DNA of 64,000 nucleotides, taken from the NCBI GenBank assembly GCA_965216025.1, contig CBDCEX010000011.1, positions 124,001-188,000 on the forward strand, read 5' to 3'. The notes under the pieces were generated by a model. The model saw only the letters and a list, made by a program, of their open reading frames with translations, did no database searches and was not told where the DNA came from. Below, in pieces: positions 26,706 to 35,340 of this stretch. Source of the DNA: JADFQT01 sp965216025 (lineage in GTDB: Bacteria > Chloroflexota > Dehalococcoidia > Lucifugimonadales > UBA3495). Position numbers and translations under genes: made by a program. How positions within the stretch are numbered: the first letter of the stretch is position 1; each line of letters begins with the position of its first letter.

Positions 26706-28382
26706 ATGGCACAGACCACAGGCGCGAAATTCATGGCGGAAGCCCTGAAGGCATATGGAGTTACCCACGTCTTTGTGGCCCCCGCGATTGCCCGCGAAGC
26801 ATTGGCCGAGTTGAGTCAACTGGGCGTCAAAAGCATCGTGACCCACGGCGAGAAGGCCGCAGCCTATATGGCCGACGGTTACGCTCGAGCCGCCAATTCC
26901 CCCGGAATCTGCTTCGCTCAATCAGTAGGCGCGGCCAACCTGGCAGCCGGTTTGCAGGACGCTTTTCTGGCCTTGTCGCCGGTTATCGCCATGACCGGCC
27001 GCAAAACCCCCTTGGAGCAGCACAAGAACGCCTATCAGGAGATAGAGCATTCCAAACCCTTTGCCTCGGTAACCAAGTTCAGCGGCTCAGTGGAGCGAGT
27101 GGAGCAGCTACCTTACCTTCTACGCCAGGCGTTCCGAGAGGCAACTTCCGGCGCGCCGGGGCCGGTCCATCTTGACCTTCAAGGCATGACCGGTAACGTG
27201 ATCATGCAAAGCGAAGCCGACCTTGAGCTGGTGGTTGAAGACAGCTTCACCAGCCGGCCAGCCTTCCGGCCAGAGGCCTCGGCGGACTCGGTTCGGCAGG
27301 CCGCCCAAGTGCTGTCAAGGGCCCGGCGCCCGGTAATCGTCGCGGGAGGCGGAGTCACCTCCTCTCAGGCTCAGCTAGAGGTCGTGGAGTTGGCGGAGAT
27401 GCTGTCCATTCCGGTTGCCACGTCTTTAAATGCCAAGGGGACCATCCCCGACAACCATCCGTTGTCAGTGGGAGTCGTCGGATCCTATTCCCGATGGTGC
27501 GCCAACCGGGTGGTATTCGAATCCGACCTTGTGATCTACATAGGTAGTCACACCGGAAGCCAGGTAACCAACGAGTGGAGAGTGCCCGCCGTAGGTACAT
27601 CGGTAATCCAAATCGACATCGACCCTTCAGAACTCGGGCGCAGCTACCCTAACGAGGTATCCTTGCACGGCGACGCCAGAGCAACCACCCGGAGGTTGAT
27701 TGAGGCATTGGAGCCCATCGGGAGCCGTACCGATTGGGTCTCTCGCGCCCAGGAGTTGGTACGAGAATGGCGGGAAGAAGTCGCACCCAGGGCTAACTCA
27801 GAGTCAGTGCCCATCATCCCAGAGAGGCTCTGCAATGAGCTATCCCGTTTCCTGCCTGGGAATGCTGTGCTAGTCGCCGACACCGGGCACGCGGGCATTT
27901 GGACCGGATCGATGGTGGACCTGAACGAGCCTGGTCAGGACTACATCCGCTGTGCCGGGTCGCTGGGCTGGGGACTCTCGGGAGCCCTGGGCACCAAGTG
28001 CGCCTTGCCCGACAGACCTGTAATATGCTTCACTGGCGACGGCGGGTTCTGGTACCACATCGCCGAACTGGAGACTGCCGTCCGGTACAACATTCCGGTG
28101 GTCACCGTGGTTAACAACAACCACGGACTGCTCCAAGACAAGAGAGGCGACGACCGCGCCTACCAGGCTGTGCCGGGCGCGAACTCGGCCGATCTTTGGG
28201 AGTTCAATGACGTAGACCTGGCCAAGGTTGCTGAGGCTATGGGTGCCTATGGCATACGGGTGAACCAGCCTGGAGACATCCAGGGGGCGTTGGAGCGTGC
28301 GCTGGCTTCCGGTCGTCCGGCGGTAGTAGACGTGGCCACCGACCCCTTGGATAGTGAATCACCAGTACCCTGGGCTCCTTAA
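26706..28382 (+). CDS. Thiamine-diphosphate-binding enzyme, acetolactate synthase-like
   Basis: The protein has 558 residues, ATG after TAGGAGAG. Three domains are seen in order: TPP-binding N domain with the catalytic Glu49 in VTHGEKAAAYMADGYAR; central FAD/DHS-like domain (RARRPVIVAGGGVTSSQAQLE); and C-terminal TPP domain with the GDGG...NNN motif (FTGDGGFWYHIAELETA, about residue 443 onward). It resembles acetolactate synthase large subunits and benzoylformate/oxalyl-CoA-type decarboxylases. No small regulatory subunit or ilv gene is adjacent, which argues against a standard biosynthetic IlvB. It starts about 120 nt after the IS701 element, whose insertion could have changed its promoter. 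Confidence 0.88.
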   Translation: MAQTTGAKFMAEALKAYGVTHVFVAPAIAREALAELSQLGVKSIVTHGEKAAAYMADGYARAANSPGICFAQSVGAANLAAGLQDAFLALSPVIAMTGRKTPLEQHKNAYQEIEHSKPFASVTKFSGSVERVEQLPYLLRQAFREATSGAPGPVHLDLQGMTGNVIMQSEADLELVVEDSFTSRPAFRPEASADSVRQAAQVLSRARRPVIVAGGGVTSSQAQLEVVELAEMLSIPVATSLNAKGTIPDNHPLSVGVVGSYSRWCANRVVFESDLVIYIGSHTGSQVTNEWRVPAVGTSVIQIDIDPSELGRSYPNEVSLHGDARATTRRLIEALEPIGSRTDWVSRAQELVREWREEVAPRANSESVPIIPERLCNELSRFLPGNAVLVADTGHAGIWTGSMVDLNEPGQDYIRCAGSLGWGLSGALGTKCALPDRPVICFTGDGGFWYHIAELETAVRYNIPVVTVVNNNHGLLQDKRGDDRAYQAVPGANSADLWEFNDVDLAKVAEAMGAYGIRVNQPGDIQGALERALASGRPAVVDVATDPLDSESPVPWAP

Positions 28383-28410
28383 ACCCAAGCCCAGGAAACC
28401 CAAGCCCAGG
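28381..28410. repeat. 15-bp tandem duplication at the end of the TPP-enzyme gene
   Basis: AAACCCAAGCCCAGG occurs twice in direct succession, starting at the last two bases of the stop codon. Confidence 0.85.
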
Positions 28411-28813
28411 CGGGACTACCAAAAGGGCTCGGGCCCTGGGCAGCGGCTAGGCGACACGCGCCATTAGTAGGCCAGTGCCCATACTCGATTGAGGAGGGCA
28501 CTAAAGACATTTGCCCTGGACAACTACATCCTTAATCCAGCCGCACCGGATAAACCGCCCACGGAATCCCCAAATAGGCGATGGAAATCACTACGGCGGC
28601 TAGCATTTCCAATTTGAGTCTAGCTTAACTGGCTTACCACCTTGCCCTGGACGATGTCTGGTCTCTTTGACACTATTTCCAGCATTGCAACGAGCTTCGC
28701 CGTTCTGAGAAAGTACGACGGCTGCACACATTATGCTCATTGACCGGGATTGAGGACCAGGATGAAGCCATTCGCGTCAACCCACATGATGCCTGGTTGC
28801 GGGGGCCTGGCCC
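28411..28813. other. Intergenic, no gene seen
   Basis: This region separates the convergent TPP-enzyme gene and NHL cassette 2. No ORF or repeat beyond the terminator at its right end was found. Confidence 0.4.
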
Positions 28814-28854
28814 AAAAGAAACCGGCGCCCAGGATGTGGGCGCCGGTTTCTTTT
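28814..28854 (-). terminator. Bidirectional terminator hairpin after NHL cassette 2
   Basis: AAAAGAAACCGGCGCCCA at 28814-28831 pairs perfectly with 28837-28854 around a 5-base loop. The A-run on one side and TTTCTTTT on the other make it usable from both strands. It sits 31 nt past the stop of the minus-strand NHL gene. Confidence 0.85.
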
Positions 28855-28884
28855 GAGTCGCGTTGAAGGGGCGAGAAACCAGCC

Positions 28885-29943
28885 CTACAGGTTGAACTGC
28901 GGGTCTTTATAATCCGGGACCTTCTCATAAACCTGAAGACGGCCCCGCATGGTGTCGCAGATCAACAGCCGGTTGGCCTCTTGATCGAAGGCGCAGGCCA
29001 CCGGCATGCGGAGGTATTCCTGGACCTCCGGGTGCTTGACCCGGCGCCGGGCTATCGCCATGTCTGGATTGGCGTTGATCGACAGCTTGGCCCATTCGGA
29101 CAACCCCGTCGCATCGCCCCGCAGGCAGGCCACCGGCTTGGTATCGACATCGAATATCACGACGCGCTCGTTCATCCAGTCCACCACATAGACATCACCG
29201 TCTTGGTCGACGGCCACGCCAGTGGGATGGTTCAGGGAGTTGGGGTTTACCGCCACGTGCCCTTCCGTGGCGTGGATATAGGGGGTGCTCCCATCGACCG
29301 CTACCCCGGTGATTTCGCCGGACCCGAAGGTGAGCAGATGGGTTCCATCCGGGCTGAATTTCTGGACCCGGTGGTTGTTCCAGTCGGCCACGTAGAGGTC
29401 ACCCCGGTTGTCTATGGTGATTCCCCAGGGCATGTCCAGCTGGCCCTCTTTGTCGCCCTGGCTGCCGAAGCCACCCAGGTACTGCCCGTCCTTGCTAAAC
29501 TTTTGCACCCGGCTGTTCAGGCTGTTCACGATCCATAGGTTGTCCTCGGCGTCAAAGGCCATTCCAGAGGGTCCGTTGAGCTGGCCCTCGGCTTCTCCCA
29601 ACTCCCCCCACGTCCCAACATAATCGCCTTCCTCGCTGAATATGGTAATCCGGTGCAGCCATTCGTCAGCGGTATAGACGTTCTGCTCCTGATCCAGCGC
29701 CACCGCGGTGAGGTAGACGAACTGCCCCTCCTCGTTTCCGCCGCGACCAAACTCCTTGATATACTGCTGGTCCACGGTCGCTTTGGTGATGCGCGGGTTG
29801 CTCCGATTTGCCACGAACAGGACACCTTCTTTGCCCAGGGCCACTCCAATCGGTTGGCTAAAACCCATGCCTGCCGTGGATCGCCGCCCCACATAGTGAC
29901 TATACTGCCAGCAGCGCCCGGGGGCTATTGTTATTTGCGCCAT
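28885..29943 (-). CDS. NHL-repeat beta-propeller protein (cassette 2)
   Basis: This 352-residue paralogue of the NHL protein at 14841-15875 has the same start region (YSHYVGRRSTAGMGFSQPIGVAL against YSHTIGRQENRSGTGFFYPVAI). It has about six blades of the type GQLNGPSGMAFDAEDNLWIV plus N-S-R-V-Q-K-F. ATG follows AAGGAGAG. No signal peptide or membrane anchor is seen. It is last in the group DUF1800, 45 nt, DUF1501, 62 nt, NHL, and is followed by a strong terminator. Confidence 0.85.
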   Translation of the reverse strand: MAQITIAPGRCWQYSHYVGRRSTAGMGFSQPIGVALGKEGVLFVANRSNPRITKATVDQQYIKEFGRGGNEEGQFVYLTAVALDQEQNVYTADEWLHRITIFSEEGDYVGTWGELGEAEGQLNGPSGMAFDAEDNLWIVNSLNSRVQKFSKDGQYLGGFGSQGDKEGQLDMPWGITIDNRGDLYVADWNNHRVQKFSPDGTHLLTFGSGEITGVAVDGSTPYIHATEGHVAVNPNSLNHPTGVAVDQDGDVYVVDWMNERVVIFDVDTKPVACLRGDATGLSEWAKLSINANPDMAIARRRVKHPEVQEYLRMPVACAFDQEANRLLICDTMRGRLQVYEKVPDYKDPQFNL

Positions 29944-29957
29944 ACTTCGACTCTCCT

Positions 29958-29987
29958 TGCTGATTAACTCGGTGCTGATTAACTCGG
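29958..29987. repeat. 15-bp tandem duplication in cassette 2 spacer
   Basis: TGCTGATTAACTCGG occurs twice in direct succession between the DUF1501 stop and the NHL start, just upstream of the NHL ribosome site. Confidence 0.85.
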
Positions 29988-30005
29988 GTAGGCAACCAAG
30001 CTTGC

Positions 30006-31139
30006 TTACTTCTTCAGCCAGTCCAGCTTCTCGAAGTTGCCGTTTACTATCGGGTTGGCGTCCAGGCCGAACCAGTCTTCCAGCAGGGTGGCGTAGCCGC
30101 CGCGGAAGTCGTAGTTCGGCACCAGGTCGCCCTGCTCCAGGTCTTCAGCGGCGGCCGAGGGCATTTCCCCGTAGAGACCGCCCTTGACCGGGTCGCCGAT
30201 GGCGAACATTACGCCCGCCGCGCCGTGGTCGGTGCCCGAGCCGTTGTCGTGGACCCGCCGCCCGAACTCGGAGAACAGGTACATGACCACGTTGTCGCCG
30301 GTGTCATGCTCCTTCAGGTCCTCGAAGAAGGCGGAGATGCCCTCGGATATGTCCTTCCACAGCACCGGGTGGGCGGCCATCTCACCAGCGTGGGTGTCGA
30401 AGCTGGCGTGCTGGGTGTAAAAGATGCGGGTCCCCAGGTCCGCCAGGTACACCTGGGCGATGTCCTTCAGGTGCATGGCGATGGGCGAGTTGGGATACTC
30501 TACGTTGGAACTGTATTTCTCCGGGGCGATTTTGACGATGTCCGCGCCGACCATGGCGTCGGTGCCGGTGGCGCGCAGGTAGTCATTGACAAAGCCGCCG
30601 CCCACGGTGGGGGTGTACATGCGGGAGAACAGGTCCAGCGCCTTGGCCCGCTGGGCCGTATCGGTGATGCCGGTCAGCAGGCCATAGGTGCCCAGGTCGG
30701 CGATGGCGGCCACCGGAACACCGGGGACGGCCAGAGCGCGGGGCAGGCCATGCCCGAAGTTGATCGCCGTCAGCACGTTCTCCTTGCTGGGGTCCAGCTC
30801 CCGGGCCAAGCGGCCAGCCCAGCCTTCGGTGCCAACCTTGTCCGGCTCGCAGGTGTGCCAGATGTCCATCGACCGGAAGTGGGACCGGGGTGAGTCGGCA
30901 TAGCCGGCGCCGTGAATAATGGCCACCCGCCCCTGGTCGTAGAGCTCCTTCAGGGGACCCATGCTGGGCGCCATGCCAATCTGGTCATCAATCTTGATGA
31001 TCTCGTCCTGGGGGTATTTCACCACCGGACGATTGTCGTAGTAGTGGGAGTCGGTGTAAGGGATGATGGTGTTGAAGTAGTCGTTGCCGCCGGTCAGCTG
31101 CAGTACCACCACCACCGGGTCTTTCTTCGTAGAAGTCAT
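30006..31139 (-). CDS. DUF1501 family protein (cassette 2)
   Basis: The 377-residue paralogue of 16061-17197 shares blocks such as RSHFRSMDIWHTCEPDKV, ENVLTAINFGHGLPRALAVP and the putative metal sites FDTHAGE and FGRRVHDNGSGTDHGAAG. ATG follows AAGGAG. The start MTSTKKDPVVVVLQLTGGND lacks a Tat or Sec signal, as in cassette 1. Strong conservation of the family residues in both copies argues that both are functional. Confidence 0.88.
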   Translation of the reverse strand: MTSTKKDPVVVVLQLTGGNDYFNTIIPYTDSHYYDNRPVVKYPQDEIIKIDDQIGMAPSMGPLKELYDQGRVAIIHGAGYADSPRSHFRSMDIWHTCEPDKVGTEGWAGRLARELDPSKENVLTAINFGHGLPRALAVPGVPVAAIADLGTYGLLTGITDTAQRAKALDLFSRMYTPTVGGGFVNDYLRATGTDAMVGADIVKIAPEKYSSNVEYPNSPIAMHLKDIAQVYLADLGTRIFYTQHASFDTHAGEMAAHPVLWKDISEGISAFFEDLKEHDTGDNVVMYLFSEFGRRVHDNGSGTDHGAAGVMFAIGDPVKGGLYGEMPSAAAEDLEQGDLVPNYDFRGGYATLLEDWFGLDANPIVNGNFEKLDWLKK

Positions 31140-31184
31140 ATCTTCGTCTCCTTTCCAGTTAATATCTCTAATAGCACGGGTGAT

Positions 31185-32585
31185 TTAGCCGAACTGGTAC
31201 TCGGTGGTGGCCCCGATCAACGCCATGGTCTCGCCGATGCGCTGGCCCGCCGTCTCTTCGTTGCTCCAGTCCAGATTCCCGCCGGCATCGAGGTTTTCTT
31301 CCAGTTGCTCTCTTGTCTCCTTGCCCAGTTCAACGAAGCCCAGGTGTTCGAGACAGGACTCCAGGAGTTGCTCCGGAGTGGTGACCCCATCTTCCTTCAT
31401 GTGCTGAATAATTCGCTTCATGCCCGGCAGGCTGGGGTCGGCCACCCGGTCGGCCACGAAGTTGACTCGCGCCAAGAGCGAGCCGCTGTTAATCCACTCG
31501 GTGCCGGTCTGCCAACCTTCCACACTGGGCGGGTTCAACAGTTGCTGACCCATGTAGCCGGATTCAGGACCGATTTCCCGAATGTTAGGCTCGGGGAATT
31601 GGAAGGTGCCTACCATCTTCAGGGTGCCGGCCACCACCTCGGCCGGGCTCTTGATCTTGGCAAACCGCGCGTTCTTGAAGAACTCGGACTTGAGCATCAT
31701 GCGCAGCAGGGGTTTCATCTCGTAGTTCGACTCTTGGAAGGTGGCTATCATCGTGTCCAGGGCTTCCTCGTCCGGCGCCGGGTCAATAGTCCAGGCGGGT
31801 ACCTGTACATCGTCGGCCACCAGGAAATTGTATAAGTGGCGGCAGATGAAGCGGGCGGTGGCGGGTTGCCGCACGATGATGTCAATTATGTCCTCACCAT
31901 TGAAGTTCCCGGTCTCGCCCAGGAAGGTTTTCTCTCCGTCATCATGGTCCTCGGCCAGGTAATCAAACCGCCAGGGAAAACGACCGAAGGGCTGCCGCGG
32001 CAATTTCGCCTGGATGGTCCAGCCGGTGAAGGCCCGGGAGCATTCTCGAACGTCCACTTCGGTGTAGTTACTGACGCCCATCGAGAATAGCTCCAGCAGC
32101 TCCCGTCCCCAGTTCTCGTTGACCGCGTCCCGGTGGTTCTCGTTGTTGTCCAGCCAGAAAATCATGGCCGGGTTTTTGGAAATCTCGGTCAGCAGCTCCT
32201 TATAGTTACCCATGCCCAGTCTACGGAGCAAGGTGAGTTGCTCGATCATCTGATCGCAGTTGTCCACCTTGGCATTAGCGGTGGCGAAAACGTGGTGCCA
32301 GAAGAGGGCCATCTTCTCTTCCAAGGGTCTCTGGGTGGTGATCATGTGGTAGACCCAGCTAAATTGTCCCGGCAACGGGTTGCCGCCGGGCAACAAGACC
32401 CCCGGCTGGTACCGTAGCATCATCGCCGTTTTGCCGGCGGGCCGGTCCGAAGGCGGATCTATGAGCTCGTCAACTACGGCATCGTAACCCTGAGCCACCA
32501 ATTGCTCCAGCTCTTCCCGATTCGCTCCGAATCCGACGCGGCGCATCAGGTGTGCCATTAGCGCCAAGTCTTCCTTATGAGACAT
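31185..32585 (-). CDS. DUF1800 family protein (cassette 2)
   Basis: The protein has 466 residues from the ATG at 32585, which has GAGGAGG 8 nt upstream; an open extension of 36 codons upstream was rejected for lack of a site. DUF1800 blocks are ALMAHLMRRVGFGANREELE, ENWGRELLELFSMGV and NPPSVEGWQTGTEWINSGSL. It is a clear paralogue of 17290-18693 and the first gene of cassette 2. Confidence 0.88.
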   Translation of the reverse strand: MSHKEDLALMAHLMRRVGFGANREELEQLVAQGYDAVVDELIDPPSDRPAGKTAMMLRYQPGVLLPGGNPLPGQFSWVYHMITTQRPLEEKMALFWHHVFATANAKVDNCDQMIEQLTLLRRLGMGNYKELLTEISKNPAMIFWLDNNENHRDAVNENWGRELLELFSMGVSNYTEVDVRECSRAFTGWTIQAKLPRQPFGRFPWRFDYLAEDHDDGEKTFLGETGNFNGEDIIDIIVRQPATARFICRHLYNFLVADDVQVPAWTIDPAPDEEALDTMIATFQESNYEMKPLLRMMLKSEFFKNARFAKIKSPAEVVAGTLKMVGTFQFPEPNIREIGPESGYMGQQLLNPPSVEGWQTGTEWINSGSLLARVNFVADRVADPSLPGMKRIIQHMKEDGVTTPEQLLESCLEHLGFVELGKETREQLEENLDAGGNLDWSNEETAGQRIGETMALIGATTEYQFG

Positions 32586-33208
32586 GCTCGTTCCTCCTCT
32601 CAATTTGGTTTGGTCCGTATTGGATTCTGCTTTTTTTGAGCGGCCTGCCCGGCCTGAATTACCCGGTTCCAACCTGGGTAATCCTATACCCAATTCGAGG
32701 TAGCAATCATATGGTTTCCCCCAGGCTATGTCAATTGTTTCCTCGGATTATACCGCTACTTCGCGTGCAATTCTGGCTTTCAATTAACGCTTTATCTCGA
32801 GATTTGTTAACTGGGTAATCATAATTAGTAAAGGGTCAGCCATGAGACCGATTAATTGCCCCCCAGCCCCGGGCGGCGGAACTTGGGGCTACCGAAAGAA
32901 GGTGGCTGGCATAGCTGCCCAGGAATACCTGAGATTGGCATTCGGAGGCACCGATGGTCTGTTGATCCTTTAGCTTGTCCAGCAGGCACGGGGATGGGCA
33001 GGCCTTATCTACACCTTCGGTCTGAGGTGGAATGGCCGCGGGTGTAGAGGGGTAGGCACGCCCATAATGGGGAAAAGCCCTCGGCAATTACCTAGCATTC
33101 CTCCCACCCAGAGAGTAAATTTGAGGTGAATACGACGATCCAGACCCAGTAGGTAGAGGCGCAAGATTTTGGGACGGGTCCTACCGAATGGTTTAATGCT
33201 CTAAAATC
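32586..33208. other. Divergent promoter region between cassette 2 and the lipoprotein gene
   Basis: No gene is supported. An imperfect dyad at 32658-32682 (ATTACCC...GGGTAAT with inner GGTT/AACC) lies 73-97 nt upstream of the DUF1800 start, and CTGGGTAATC recurs near 32809-32818. These could be operator half-sites; they do not match the palindrome of cassette 1. Confidence 0.35.
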
Positions 33209-33649
33209 ATGATGCTGCTTAATCGAAGCAAAGCGGCGGGGTTTGTGTCTCTGGTAATCCTGCTGTTGGCCGTGGCCGGTTGCACCAGTCTGATGGAGGA
33301 GCCTACCCCAGCAGCTAGTGAGCAGACATTGGTCACTCCGCTAGCTTACAGTACCCGCGAACCCACCGTACGGCCAACTCCTTTACCTAGACTGTGGGAG
33401 AGTTCAAACAAAGAACCAGCCGTCCAACCGCCCTCACCGACCATTCCGCCTGGCTCCGGCTCCTTGGCTACACCCACTATCATTACCGCTGGCGCTCCCA
33501 CGCCCACTATCTTTGCCACGCCTGCGCCCACGCCCACTGCCACTCCGAGACCAACTTCCACAACAGAACCGACACCAGCGCCGCTAACTAAACCAAAGCC
33601 AAGGTGGGAACTACATTTTGCAGCGATGGCAAAGGTAGGGAAGGTGTAA
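33209..33649 (+). CDS. Lipoprotein N-terminal fragment (before first insertion)
   Basis: This open frame still encodes the signal peptide, lipobox Cys25 and the Pro/Thr linker (PTPTIFATPAPTPTATPRP). It then runs about 20 codons into the IS630 end and stops. If expressed it would yield a short lipid-anchored, unstructured peptide without the repeat domain. Confidence 0.6.
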   Translation: MMLLNRSKAAGFVSLVILLLAVAGCTSLMEEPTPAASEQTLVTPLAYSTREPTVRPTPLPRLWESSNKEPAVQPPSPTIPPGSGSLATPTIITAGAPTPTIFATPAPTPTATPRPTSTTEPTPAPLTKPKPRWELHFAAMAKVGKV

Positions 33650-33967
33650 AAATCAATGCATCGGCTCGAGCTTGTAACAGGGTTCGGCAGCGATGTTTCA
33701 CTTCATCCTTACGGTGAGCTAGTCCGCCAAAGAATGCATTCATCTTCTCTTGGACTTGGGCTTTTGTTCCCAGGCATTCGTTGGCCGTGACCTCTTCCCT
33801 GGCCCAGTCCCAGACGGCTTCGTCGGCATTGAAGTCTGGGCTGTAGGCCGGTAAGGCCACCAGCCTCAGCTGCAAGTCAGGGGTGGTCAAATAGCTGCGA
33901 ATCGCTGCTCCTCGGTGGGCTGGCCCATTGTCCCAAATCACTACCAGAGGTCCAGGATGTTTTTCTC

Positions 33968-35340
33968 TTAGGGCTTGTCACCAAATAACGTTATCATGCA
34001 TCGAGGGGATGCTATAAGCTTGTCGGCATGGAAAACATTTGATGTAAGGCGGGATTTGTTTGTGAGTCCATGAATTAAGCAATATAAAGTAAGGTTGTCG
34101 GCATGGAAAATATTGATGCTGTCCGACAACGTTTTACCCTGCTTGAGGGCGTCTTGGACCAGCGGACCCGGCGGCTGGTCGCCGCAGCCGAAGCGCTGAC
34201 GCTGGGCTGGGGTGGCGTTACCTGGGTCGCTCGAGCGACCGGCTTCTCGCGGCGGACCATCCAGCAGGGCATGCAAGAACTGCAGCAGCCCGAGCGGGTC
34301 AGCGCGGGCAGAGTCCGCAAGCCGGGCGGTGGGCGCAAGACCACTGTGAGCCAGGACCCAACGCTGCTGAGCGACCTGGAGCGCTTGGTTGAGCCGGTGA
34401 CCCGTGGCGACCCGGAATCGCCCCTGCGCTGGACCTGCAAGAGCCTGCGGAACTTGGCGGCTGAACTCCAGCAGTTGGGGCACCGGGTCAGTCGCCGGTT
34501 GGTGGGGGATCTTTTGCACAGGTTGGAGTACAGCTTGCAGGCCAACAGCAAGACCTTGGAGGGTGGCGATCATCCTGACCGTGATGCCCAGTTCACCTAC
34601 CTGAACCAGCAAGCGCAGACGTATCTGGATGCGGGTGAGCCGGTGATCTCGGTGGATGCCAAGAAGAAGGAACTGGTCGGGAATTTCAAGAACGGAGGGC
34701 GTGAGTTGCGGCCCCAAGGGGACCCGGAGCGGGTGCGGGTGTACGATTTCGTGATACCAGCCTTGGGGCGCGCCACACCGTACGGGATCTATGATGTAGC
34801 GGAGAACACGGGCTGGGTGAATGTCGGGGTGGACCACGATACAGCGGCGTTTGCAGTGGAGAGTATCCGGCGCTGGTGGTGGGGGATGGGGCAGGCACGG
34901 TATCCGAAGGCAACCCGGCTGCTGGTGAACGCCGATGGTGGGGGTAGTAACGGGAGTCGTGTGCGGCTGTGGAAGCGGGAACTGCAGCGGTTTGCGGACG
35001 AGACGGGGTTGACGATCACGGTGGGCCATTTGCCGCCGGGGACGAGCAAGTGGAACAAGATCGAACACCGGTTGTTTTCGTTCATCACGCAGAACTGGCG
35101 GGGCCAGCCGTTGGTGAGTCATGAGGTCATTGTGAGCTTGATTGGCGGAACCCGGAATACCAAGGGGTTGCGGGTAGAGTGTCACCTGGACACGAACAAG
35201 TACCCGGCGGGTATCAAAGTGTCTGATAGCGAACTGGCCCAGGTGAACCTGCGGTGCCATGAGTTTCACGGGGAGTGGAACTATACCATCCTGCCCAGCA
35301 ACCGCTCAAGTTGAGATGGTTATTCGGTGACGAGCCCTTA
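33968..35340 (+). mobile_element. ISAzo13-family element, copy 1 (nested in IS630)
   Basis: The ends GGGCTTGTCACCAAATAACG (33971) and, inverted, GGGCTCGTCACCGAATAACC (35337) are flanked by a 3-bp TTA duplication (33968-33970, 35338-35340). Length 1367 bp. Confidence 0.9.
34103..35314 (+). CDS. ISAzo13-family transposase, copy 1, intact
   Basis: The protein has 403 residues. The family (Rhodopirellula-type DDE) is recognised from KPGGGRKTT, the block GDPESPLRWTCKSLRNLA, VISVDAKKKELVGNFKNGGR with the first Asp, LLVNADGGGSNGSRVRLW with the second and LPPGTSKWNKIEHRLFS with the Glu. It has no internal stop and its element has intact ends. It could therefore mobilise the defective copy 2, which differs by a 7-bp deletion and very few substitutions. 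Confidence 0.92.
   Translation: MENIDAVRQRFTLLEGVLDQRTRRLVAAAEALTLGWGGVTWVARATGFSRRTIQQGMQELQQPERVSAGRVRKPGGGRKTTVSQDPTLLSDLERLVEPVTRGDPESPLRWTCKSLRNLAAELQQLGHRVSRRLVGDLLHRLEYSLQANSKTLEGGDHPDRDAQFTYLNQQAQTYLDAGEPVISVDAKKKELVGNFKNGGRELRPQGDPERVRVYDFVIPALGRATPYGIYDVAENTGWVNVGVDHDTAAFAVESIRRWWWGMGQARYPKATRLLVNADGGGSNGSRVRLWKRELQRFADETGLTITVGHLPPGTSKWNKIEHRLFSFITQNWRGQPLVSHEVIVSLIGGTRNTKGLRVECHLDTNKYPAGIKVSDSELAQVNLRCHEFHGEWNYTILPSNRSS

Noticed and set aside
32836..33087. Minus frame of 83 codons upstream of the lipoprotein gene
   Set aside because: No motif and a poor start; probably the promoter region.
33968..35269. Minus-strand frame of 433 codons opposite ISAzo13 copy 1
   Set aside because: Antisense shadow of the transposase; its composition (Pro, His, Gln rich) is typical of a reverse frame.
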